7,345 nt of DNA from Planctomycetota bacterium (GTDB taxonomy: Bacteria > Planctomycetota > UBA1135 > GCA-002686595), in NCBI GenBank assembly GCA_029259675.1, contig JAJDES010000225.1, positions 1-7,345 of the forward strand, given 5' to 3'. The position numbers and the translations under genes are program-made. The notes under the pieces were generated by a model. The model had not been told where the DNA came from. It saw only the letters and a program-made list of their open reading frames with translations, and made no database searches. Each line of letters starts with the position of its first letter. Position 1 is the first letter of the stretch. Positions 1 through 5,951 of this stretch are shown piece by piece.

Positions 1-39
1 ACTCGACTTGCGAATGACGCGCTCCTGATGCTTCCACCA

Positions 40-270
40 TCAGTTGCGGCTGCCCACCACGGCCAAAACCCCAACTCCTATCAATAGCGGAATACCCAGT
101 GCGGGATACACCAACGCCAAGCGCACAAGCATGTACACGAGGTAGCCGATTCCATCGCCGTCTCCCCCGCCGCCGCCACTGAATCCCCCGCCGCGGCCGC
201 CGCCGAATGAACCACCTCCGCCGGCTTGGATTTCCTCCGGGCTGAGTGCGAACAGGACGAGCTCGTGCAT
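40..270 (-). CDS. Small glycine-rich single-pass membrane protein, possibly the N-terminal part of a longer gene
   Basis: This 76-residue frame has three parts: a short hydrophobic N-terminus (LVLFAL, residues 4-9, perhaps a weak signal peptide remnant), a Gly/Ser/Phe-rich linker (about residues 17-41), and one membrane segment (about 43-72) ending in GSRN before TGA. A hydrophobic start, a poly-Gly linker and a helix beginning GIGYLVYML resemble the N-terminal part of bacterial membrane proteins that carry a Tim44-like domain. That assignment is from memory and is an inference. The 13 codons after the TGA, in the same frame, read WWKHQERVIRKSS, which looks like the polar segment that follows the helix in such proteins. 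The real gene may therefore continue past the window edge. No Shine-Dalgarno is visible before the ATG. A stop lies about 15 codons upstream in the same frame with no ATG between. Function is unknown. Confidence 0.5.
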   Translation of the reverse strand: MHELVLFALSPEEIQAGGGGSFGGGRGGGFSGGGGGDGDGIGYLVYMLVRLALVYPALGIPLLIGVGVLAVVGSRN

Positions 271-614
271 TGTTGGAATTTGAGCCTGGGATGCGGGAGG
301 GAGGTTCGTTCAGGCTGCGCGCTGACAATATCTCACACGAAGAGGCAACTTGTCCCTTGCGGATGGTAGCTCTGCCGGCAGCGCCCTTCAGACTAGGCCC
401 GTGCAGGGTGAGAATGCACTGCTTCGCCGCAATGTATCGAGGCATTCACTACTTTTGGCGAGGATCCGCTAGGCTCTTGGGCACCCTGCCGCCGCCCAGT
501 TTCCGAACCCTGTCGGCTCCTCCCCCGATCCGTAGTTCCGCCCACGCGCCGGCGCCCTCAGGCTGTGCGCCCGCTCGCGCGCGTGAAAGGCAGCAACATC
601 GCCAGACCAGAGCT
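271..614. other. Divergent intergenic region without a supported gene
   Basis: This stretch separates the - strand glycine-rich gene from the + strand rhodanese gene, so promoters for both should lie here. The rhodanese reading frame stays open back to position 246, but the upstream translation is rich in Arg, Pro and Ala, has no rhodanese character, and looks like chance openness in GC-rich DNA. I found no convincing -35/-10 pair, tRNA, riboswitch or strong hairpin. Confidence 0.55.
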
Positions 615-965
615 ATGCGTTCTCAATCCCAAGCACCGACGGCGGATGAATTGAAGGCCATGCTTGACGGCGGCGAAAGCTTTCACCTTGTCAATGTGCT
701 CCCGAAAATGGCTTTCGAGAAGCAGCACATCCCCGGTTCCATCCACCACTCCTTTTACTCAGCGGATTTCATCGAGCGCATCCAAGCTCTTTGCGATGAT
801 GCCCACGACAAGATTGTGACCTACTGCAACAGCAGAAGCTGCAACGCTGCGACGAAGGCCGCAGACGCCCTGCGCGCGGCCGGATTCTCTCAAGTGAGTG
901 TGTTTCTCGGCGGCCTGGAGGAATGGCGAAGCGACGGTTACCCCGTGGCCGGCACGGCTCGCTAG
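615..965 (+). CDS. Single-domain rhodanese-like sulfurtransferase
   Basis: The product is 116 residues, the usual size of a stand-alone rhodanese domain, and probably cytoplasmic since no signal peptide is seen. It starts with a helix rich in Asp and Glu (ADELKAMLDGG). Next come LVNVLP (residues 25-30), in the place of the family's LIDVR strand, and the HIPGSIHHSF segment (38-47), matching the conserved HIPGA motif. The active-site loop is VTYCNSRSCNAATKAA, with Cys71 as the expected persulfide-carrying cysteine and Cys76 in the same loop. The C-terminal LGGLEEWRSDGYPV (98-111) is the typical rhodanese ending. The family moves sulfane sulfur through a Cys persulfide; the acceptor here is unknown. 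The ATG at 615 was chosen because rhodanese homology begins just after it. The frame is open further upstream, but that part is not rhodanese-like. No good Shine-Dalgarno is seen. Confidence 0.9.
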   Translation: MRSQSQAPTADELKAMLDGGESFHLVNVLPKMAFEKQHIPGSIHHSFYSADFIERIQALCDDAHDKIVTYCNSRSCNAATKAADALRAAGFSQVSVFLGGLEEWRSDGYPVAGTAR

Positions 966-1284
966 ATCGAGCCCAGCTGCGCTCGGTACTCGGGAGCTGC
1001 TTCGGCGGCACAGACCCCGATTCCGCCCCGCCGCAAGTTGATCTCGCGGGCAGCCCACTGAATTTGCCGCGATTCCCGCATCCACAATTGCCGGCGACAC
1101 GAACAAAAGCTGACCGGAATTGCAGGGGAACGCCAGCCACCATTTGGGGCATTGGGAGTCCGCCTCCCCCACCCCACCCCTTGATTATCCCGAATGGGAC
1201 CGGCGGCCGACACAAAGGGCCACACCACTTGCAGCCCCAATAGCAACTCCGACTTTGCCGCCTCCAACGGCACCAACCAACCGC
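966..1284. other. Intergenic region between rhodanese and DUF523/DUF1722 genes, with a C-rich tract
   Basis: No gene is supported here. Open frames exist on both strands, but their translations are low-complexity Pro/Arg/Gly/Cys mixtures with no family features. A small 6-bp inverted repeat straddles the rhodanese stop codon (956-961 with 968-973) and lacks a T-run, so it is at most a weak terminator. The notable element is a run of C blocks at 1166-1191, which is G-rich on the - strand. The next gene's frame is open back to 1120, but family homology begins only around 1340. Confidence 0.55.
1166..1191 (-). other. Candidate G-quadruplex-forming tract
   Basis: Read on the - strand, this tract has four G runs of 3, 4, 4 and 5 bases, separated by loops of 8, 1 and 1 bases. 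Two single-base loops between long G runs favour a stable three-layer quadruplex, although the 8-base loop is longer than the usual 7-base search limit. It lies about 95 bases upstream of the DUF523/DUF1722 start and is on the template strand for that gene, so any effect on its transcription is speculative. Confidence 0.35.
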
Positions 1285-2286
1285 ATGCAAGCCTCAGCAC
1301 CTACCGACTCGGGGACGTGGTCCCACTGGCACATCCATGGTGAACCCATTCGGCTGGGGATCTCCTCCTGTCTATTGGGCGAGGAAGTCCGCTACGACGG
1401 GGGACACGCTCGCGACCGCTTTGCAGCCGACGTGCTTTCGGAATGGATGGAGTTCGTCTCCGTTTGCCCGGAAGTTGAGATGGGTATGGACATTCCGCGG
1501 CCGACGATTCGCCTGGCCGATGAAGGCGACGGTGTGCAGCTGATCGCCCCCTCCACGGGCGAAGACTTCACGGAGCAAATGCAAACCTACTCCGCACGAC
1601 GCGTATCCGAGCTGCAAGAGCTTGACTTGGATGGGTACATCCTCAAGCGACGCTCCCCCTCCTGCGGCATGGAACGCATCAAGATATATCGCAAGGGAGC
1701 GGCCCTCTCGACCAATAATCCGGGACTCTTCGCGGCCGAGCTGATGCAACGTTGGCCCTCCTTACCGATTGAAGAAGAGGGCCGGCTCAATGACCCCGGA
1801 TTGCGAGTCAACTTTATTGAGCGCGTTTTTTGCCGCAATCGCTGGCGTGTCCTTGCCAAGCGCGGCCTGACCCGTCGACTGCTAGTGGATTTTCATACCG
1901 CCCACAAGCTGCTGATTCGCGCTCACAACGAAGCGGCCTACCAAAAACTCGGGCAACTGGTGGGAAGCGCGGGGAGCATGGACGACGAGCAACTCTATGC
2001 CGCCTATGAAGCTGAGTTCCAGCGTGCGCTTAGCTTTAAAGCCAGCCGAAAGCTGCACGTCAATGTCCTGATGCATGCAATGGGCTATTTGAAGGACAAG
2101 CTCGGGCAAGTGGAGAAGAAAGAGATCTTGAGTTCAATAGAGGATTTCCGCTTGGGTCTCCTGCCCCTAATCGTCCCGCTCACCCTATTGAACTACAACA
2201 TCAAGCTGTACGAGATCGAGTACCTCATGGGCCAACTTTACTTCGCGCCGCACCCCAAAGAGTTGATGCTGCGCAACCACGCTTGA
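1285..2286 (+). CDS. DUF523 (TudS-like) + DUF1722 protein, YbgA-like
   Basis: The product is 333 residues with two domains. DUF523 (about residues 22-165) shows GISSCLLGEEVRYDGG, VCPEVEMGMDIPRP and LKRRSPSCG. Its cysteines Cys29, Cys61 and Cys127 sit where TudS thiouracil desulfidases bind a [4Fe-4S] cluster that removes sulfur from thiouracil. DUF1722 (about 190-325) shows LVDFHTAHKLLIRAHN, YLKDKLGQVEKKE and LIVPLTLLNYNI; it has no well-established activity. E. coli YbgA has the same two domains, and its gene also precedes a photolyase gene. I take the ATG at 1285 because no ATG, GTG or TTG occurs in frame between it and the conserved start. This gives about 22 residues before the domain. 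No Shine-Dalgarno is visible. The likely role is sulfur removal from a thiolated pyrimidine or a related DNA/RNA-care task, but the in vivo substrate is unknown. Confidence 0.9.
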   Translation: MQASAPTDSGTWSHWHIHGEPIRLGISSCLLGEEVRYDGGHARDRFAADVLSEWMEFVSVCPEVEMGMDIPRPTIRLADEGDGVQLIAPSTGEDFTEQMQTYSARRVSELQELDLDGYILKRRSPSCGMERIKIYRKGAALSTNNPGLFAAELMQRWPSLPIEEEGRLNDPGLRVNFIERVFCRNRWRVLAKRGLTRRLLVDFHTAHKLLIRAHNEAAYQKLGQLVGSAGSMDDEQLYAAYEAEFQRALSFKASRKLHVNVLMHAMGYLKDKLGQVEKKEILSSIEDFRLGLLPLIVPLTLLNYNIKLYEIEYLMGQLYFAPHPKELMLRNHA

Positions 2287-2367
2287 TGCATTTTTCTTTG
2301 TTGATTACCCGAGGGCAAACCGCAGCGAGCTTTGCGAACGCGCAGTGTCGCGCCGACTGATTGGACC

Positions 2368-3867
2368 ATGAAGCGAATGCAATCATTCCCTGTATCAAAG
2401 GCGCGGATTCGAGATCTAAATGGACAACCGCTGCGGGGAAGCGGCAAATACGTGCTCTATTGGATGATTTCCACTAGGCGCACGCGTTCCAATTACGCCC
2501 TCGATCGCGCGATTGAACTGGCGATCGAGCTGGATCGCCCACTGCTTGTGCTTGAGGCCTTGCGCTCCGACTACCCCTTTGCATGCGATCGCTTCCATCG
2601 CTTCGTCATCGACGGAATGGCTGACAATGCCGCTGCCTTCGAAAAAGCGGGAGTCCTGTACCACCCTTATGTTGAGCCGAAAGTTGGTGCCGGCAAGGGA
2701 CTGCTGAAGCAACTCGCAAGCGATGCCTGCTGCGTCGTAACAGACGATTACCCGTGCTTCTTTTTGCCCCGCATGGTTGAAGCGGCGGCCGAAGCTCTGC
2801 CGATACGCCTTGAAGCCGTCGACTCCAACGGCCTCTTACCCATGCGGGTTGCGCAGAAAGCCTTTTCACGCGCCTTCGATTTCCGCCGCTTTCTTCAACG
2901 CGAATTGCGCCCCCACTTGCAATTTCCGCCACGCGCTCAACAGCTGCGAAGCAAATTGCGCCCCATGTCGCGTCTCCCGCAAGGAATATCCAAACGCTGG
3001 CCGCGGGCGACCGAAGCCTTGCTCGAAGGCAATACGAACTCCCTGTCGAAGCTCCCGATCGATCACGACATTGCTCCGATTTCCAGTCGCGGCGGCGCGA
3101 CGGCTGCGAGGCAAGGCCTGCGAGATTTCTTGAGCGAACGCTTGCAGAATTACGGCGAAGACCGCAATCAACCCGAAGCCGATGCCTCGAGTCGACTTTC
3201 GGCTTACCTGCACTTCGGGCACATCGGAACCCATGAGGTATTGGACAAACTAGCCCAATACGAGGATTGGTCCATCGAGTCCATTACGGATATCCGTAGC
3301 GGAAAACGCGAAGGCTGGTGGGGCATGAGCCCCGCAGCCGAAAGCTACCTCGATCAAATCGTCACATGGCGCGAAGTCGGGTTCAACTTTTGCCTACATC
3401 GAGCGGACTACGATCGCTTCAACTCCCTTCCTGACTGGGCCCAATCCAGTCTGGAGCAACACGCCACTGACAAGCGGCCTCACGTTTACAGCCTCGAGCA
3501 ATTTGAGTCCGCAACTACCCACGATTCCCTCTGGAACGCCGCGCAATTTCAACTGAAGCAAGACGGCAGGATCCACAACTACCTGCGCATGCTGTGGGGG
3601 AAGAAAATTCTGCACTGGAGTGAGAGCCCCGAGCGTGCGCTAAAGATCATGCTCGAGCTCAACAACAAGTACGCCGTGGACGGACGCGATCCCAGTTCCT
3701 ACACCGGTATTTTTTGGGTCCTGGGTCGCTTCGACCGAGCCTGGGGGCCCGAACGGGAAATATTCGGGAAAGTGCGCTACATGGCCAGCGACAACACGCG
3801 TCGCAAGCTGCGCGTCAACGAGTACATCAAGCGCTGGGACCCCCAGGGTTGCCTCTTTCCCGAATAG
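2368..3867 (+). CDS. phr: Deoxyribodipyrimidine photolyase, class II type
   Basis: This 499-residue flavoprotein is predicted to use light to split UV-induced cyclobutane pyrimidine dimers in DNA. The N-terminal alpha/beta photolyase domain (about residues 28-165) opens with KYVLYWMISTRRTRSNYAL, the class II form. The C-terminal FAD-binding part contains SRLSAYLHFG (275-284), TWREVGFNFCLHR (333-345), DSLWNAAQFQL (386-396), YLRMLWGKKILHW (405-417), NNKYAVDGRDP (432-442) and IFGKVRYM (465-472). These follow the order and spacing of class II enzymes, and the electron-transfer tryptophans in LWNAAQ and LWGKK are kept. The TWRE motif differs from the classical RREL, which suggests a divergent branch. 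The ATG at 2368 is chosen. An in-frame TTG at 2332 and an ATG at 2377 are alternatives. No clear Shine-Dalgarno is present. The gene follows the DUF523/DUF1722 gene by 81 bases on the same strand, probably in one transcript. Confidence 0.93.
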   Translation: MKRMQSFPVSKARIRDLNGQPLRGSGKYVLYWMISTRRTRSNYALDRAIELAIELDRPLLVLEALRSDYPFACDRFHRFVIDGMADNAAAFEKAGVLYHPYVEPKVGAGKGLLKQLASDACCVVTDDYPCFFLPRMVEAAAEALPIRLEAVDSNGLLPMRVAQKAFSRAFDFRRFLQRELRPHLQFPPRAQQLRSKLRPMSRLPQGISKRWPRATEALLEGNTNSLSKLPIDHDIAPISSRGGATAARQGLRDFLSERLQNYGEDRNQPEADASSRLSAYLHFGHIGTHEVLDKLAQYEDWSIESITDIRSGKREGWWGMSPAAESYLDQIVTWREVGFNFCLHRADYDRFNSLPDWAQSSLEQHATDKRPHVYSLEQFESATTHDSLWNAAQFQLKQDGRIHNYLRMLWGKKILHWSESPERALKIMLELNNKYAVDGRDPSSYTGIFWVLGRFDRAWGPEREIFGKVRYMASDNTRRKLRVNEYIKRWDPQGCLFPE

Positions 3868-3930
3868 CCGGGAGGTGCTGCGCAAGACATAGAACGCAAG
3901 TCCTCAAACTTGGACGGGTTCGCATTCGAT

Positions 3931-3958
3931 GCCGAATTCAGTGCCCAAGGCCGAATTC
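3931..3958. repeat. 9-bp direct repeat carrying palindromic cores upstream of aroC
   Basis: GCCGAATTC occurs at 3931-3939 and again at 3950-3958, a 19-base period, each copy containing the palindrome GAATTC. It lies about 90-115 bases before the aroC start, in the 177-base gap after the photolyase gene. Two short palindromes on nearly the same helix face could be an operator, but this could also be chance. No regulator is implied by the sequence. Confidence 0.25.
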
Positions 3959-4044
3959 GCAAAGGGTCCGATAAAGCGAGTAACGGCACTTTTCCAAGCC
4001 CGCGGCGCCGATCGAATCCCAGCTCGTTACACTTCCCCATAACC

Positions 4045-5034
4045 ATGGGTAGCAACAGCTTTGGCAATCTATTCTGCGTGACCAGCTTCGGGGAATCCCA
4101 CGGTCCCGCGTTGGGCGTCACCATTGACGGTTGCCCGGCGGGCATCGCCCTGGGCGTGGAGGACTTCTTGCCGGAACTCGGCCGGCGCAGACCCGGCCAA
4201 AGCGAGATAACCACATCGCGTAAGGAATCGGACCAGCCCGAATTGCTCTCAGGTGTCTTTGAGGGACGAACCACGGGAATGCCCATTTGCGTCGTGGTTC
4301 GCAACGAAAATCAACGCTCCAAAGATTACGAGAAGCTGCGCACCGAGTTTCGCCCTGGCCACGCCGACGAAACGTATGCGGGCAAGTACGGGCACCGCGA
4401 CCACCGCGGGGGCGGCCGCTCTTCCGGGCGCGAAACCCTTGCGCGCGTTATCGCCGGCGTCGTAGCGCGCAAGATACTGCCCGAAACCGTTTGCATCATC
4501 GGCCACACGCTTCAAATCGGCCCGCATCGCGCCGCCACATTTGAAGTCGGTGCAATTGAAACAAATGCTGTGCGTTGCGCAGATTCCCAAGCCGCCGAAC
4601 ACATGACCGGCTACATTCAAGAGCTGCAGCGGGAATTCAATTCGTGCGGCGGCTTGGTCGAAATTTTGGTTCAAAACACGCCCGCACACTTGGGCGAGCC
4701 CGTATTCGACAAACTCAAGGCGCGCCTAGCCCACGCCGTTATGAGTATCGGAGCCGTAACCGGCTTCTCCTACGGCGCGGGTTTCGCAACGGCCGAGATG
4801 CGCGGCCAAGACTACATTTCCGATCGTCGCAATTTCGGCGGCATCCTGGGTGGGGTCAGCACGGGCGAGGACTTGCGGCTTACAGCAAGCATCAAACCGT
4901 CCACATCCGTCGGCGACACCGCCAAACAAGGCCGTCACGACCCGTGCATTGTTCCGCGGGTCATTCCGGTATTGGAAGCCATGGTTGCGATTGTGTTAGC
5001 CGATGCTTGGTTGCAAGCGCGCGCGTATCAGTGA
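4045..5034 (+). CDS. aroC: Chorismate synthase
   Basis: The enzyme converts 5-enolpyruvylshikimate 3-phosphate to chorismate using reduced FMN, the last step of the shikimate pathway to aromatic amino acids and folate. The start MGSNSFGNLF and the signature FGESHGPALGVTIDGCPAG (residues 15-33) are typical. They are followed by DRRRPGQS-like LGRRRPGQS, FRPGHADETY (102-111), KYGHRDHRGGGRSSGRET (114-131), FGGILGGVSTGE (264-275) and GRHDPCIVPR (296-305). The catalytic histidines expected in this family are His19 and His106. At 329 residues it is shorter than the common 350-390. The stretch between KPSTS and GRHDPC has about 7 residues, against about 20 in the E. coli enzyme, and there is no C-terminal tail. 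The ATG at 4045 fits the family N-terminus. A TTG at 3910 would add 45 unrelated residues. No Shine-Dalgarno is obvious. Confidence 0.96.
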   Translation: MGSNSFGNLFCVTSFGESHGPALGVTIDGCPAGIALGVEDFLPELGRRRPGQSEITTSRKESDQPELLSGVFEGRTTGMPICVVVRNENQRSKDYEKLRTEFRPGHADETYAGKYGHRDHRGGGRSSGRETLARVIAGVVARKILPETVCIIGHTLQIGPHRAATFEVGAIETNAVRCADSQAAEHMTGYIQELQREFNSCGGLVEILVQNTPAHLGEPVFDKLKARLAHAVMSIGAVTGFSYGAGFATAEMRGQDYISDRRNFGGILGGVSTGEDLRLTASIKPSTSVGDTAKQGRHDPCIVPRVIPVLEAMVAIVLADAWLQARAYQ

Positions 5035-5052
5035 TCCAAGTGCGCAAGGATC

Positions 5053-5439
5053 CTAGGGTCTCGGTCCAGCAAACAGCTGAGCGACGTCCTTGGCGCGCAA
5101 TACGGCGAGCACGATCAACAAACCGGCCAACACTCCGCCGGCCGCTGCTCCGGCGAGATCGTATTGAATGTGGTAGCCCAATATGTTGACAGCAATCGGG
5201 GCCAGCAGCACCAACGCCAGCACCACTCTGTTTGCGAGCAGGAGCAATGCGGACACAATGAAGACAATTCCAATCGCGGGAAACACATAGCCCGCATCCA
5301 TTAATGCACCCAAGAATTTGCCGCCTGCCTCGGGCGGGTCCGGTTGGGGCATGAATTGGAGGAATTTATTAGCGCCGAATACTCCGACCATCAGGGCCAG
5401 CAAGATTCGAGCGATTAGGTCTATACGTGCTTTGCTCAT
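5053..5439 (-). CDS. DoxX-like four-helix inner-membrane protein
   Basis: The product has 128 residues and four predicted membrane helices, at about 6-28, 47-68, 71-90 and 97-115. The motif FGANKFLQFMPQPDPP (residues 21-36), followed by AGGKFLGALMDAGYVFP, resembles the first loop of small DoxX-type proteins, where helix 1 ends in NKF and the next loop carries MPxP. The second half (LLLLANRVVLALVLLAPIAVNIL) also fits that group. DoxX relatives have been linked to quinone or thiosulfate oxidation and to redox stress in some bacteria, but this small branch has no defined activity. The gene converges on aroC with an 18-base gap. It is the one complete gene here with a clear ribosome binding site. 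Confidence 0.82.
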   Translation of the reverse strand: MSKARIDLIARILLALMVGVFGANKFLQFMPQPDPPEAGGKFLGALMDAGYVFPAIGIVFIVSALLLLANRVVLALVLLAPIAVNILGYHIQYDLAGAAAGGVLAGLLIVLAVLRAKDVAQLFAGPRP

Positions 5440-5447
5440 AATTAGTG

Positions 5448-5452
5448 CCTCT
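5448..5452 (-). promoter_or_regulatory. Ribosome binding site of the DoxX-like gene
   Basis: On the - strand, AGAGG lies 8 bases before the ATG at 5439. This is a good Shine-Dalgarno match with normal spacing and supports that start. The + strand genes in the window lack a comparable site. Confidence 0.65.
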
Positions 5453-5881
5453 ATTGCGATCCGCTCGATGACCGGGAAACGAGCTGGGAAGGTGCATCAA
5501 CAATAATGCTTCCCGACCTTCTTTTCACCCGAACATGACTCGGCAAGAGCAACGTGCGATTCATGCATGTGTTTGCTGCCCCGCAATCAATCCAAAGGCC
5601 CAGTCCCCTGCAAGGAATTCGCAACCAGTAATGAGGCAGAGCGTTAGATCGCCAATCGACGATTCGCACCCAATTGCACGACAACAATCGATCCGAGCAA
5701 GCGAACCTTCCCCTAAGCGGCTCATTCGCATTGCCAAGCGATTGGGGAGAACGAGCGCCAGCAACCCTGGTCCCGCCAACATGGATTCCGGTCGCGCACT
5801 TCTTGGAAGATTCGAGAAAATTGCGACACACAGCAGATTCCCAAAGACAACGGATTCGTCTGCACCGGTCGGGAACTGAAA

Positions 5882-5919
5882 CCGGCCCCGCGCAGCGATT
5901 GAAAGCAGCGCGGGGCCGG
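5882..5919 (-). terminator. Strong GC-rich hairpin, probable terminator of the TPR gene
   Basis: A perfect 12-bp inverted repeat (CCGGCCCCGCGC at 5882-5893 and its reverse complement at 5908-5919) encloses a 14-base loop. After an A-A mismatch, two more inner base pairs are possible. On the - strand it begins about 33 bases after the TPR stop codon and is followed by a short T-rich TTTCAGTT rather than a full U-tract. It is therefore a probable but imperfect intrinsic terminator, and could alternatively protect the mRNA 3' end. Confidence 0.65.
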
Positions 5920-5951
5920 CATTTGAACTCGGAGCTTGTCGCCCGTTCAAT

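Larger units (their letters stand above)
5440..5951. other. Long intergenic region between the DoxX-like and TPR genes
   Basis: About 510 bases hold no supported gene. Open frames of 110-130 codons occur on both strands, but their translations look like random composition without family motifs, and they overlap each other. The region contains the ribosome binding site of the DoxX-like gene at its left end and a strong GC-rich hairpin at 5882-5919 near the end of the TPR gene. I checked by eye for tRNA-like T-loop sequences on both strands and saw none. A promoter for the DoxX-like gene should lie near 5460-5560, but I could not identify a good one. A small RNA cannot be excluded. Confidence 0.5.

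Noticed and set aside
246..614. N-terminal extension of the rhodanese frame
   Set aside because: The added 123 residues are Arg/Pro/Ala-rich and unlike a second rhodanese domain or a signal peptide. A 116-residue protein from 615 is the normal size.
956..973. Small inverted repeat over the rhodanese stop codon
   Set aside because: A 6-bp stem with a 6-base loop and no T-run is too weak to call a terminator.
769..1290. 173-codon open frame on the - strand
   Set aside because: It overlaps the rhodanese gene and a C-rich intergenic tract. Its Gly/Cys/Trp/Arg-rich translation is typical of an antisense shadow.
5034..5053. Possible bidirectional terminator between aroC and the DoxX-like gene
   Set aside because: Only a 5-bp GATCC/GGATC pairing with a 10-base loop is present and there are no T-runs, so it is not supported.
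4575..5189. 204-codon open frame on the + strand
   Set aside because: It overlaps aroC in another frame and is very rich in Arg and Ser without family features. It also runs into the DoxX-like gene on the opposite strand.
5535..5950. Overlapping open frames on both strands in the long intergenic gap
   Set aside because: None has family motifs, a convincing ribosome binding site, or coherent hydrophobic or helical patterns, and the - strand frame would begin with TTG and include the terminator hairpin.
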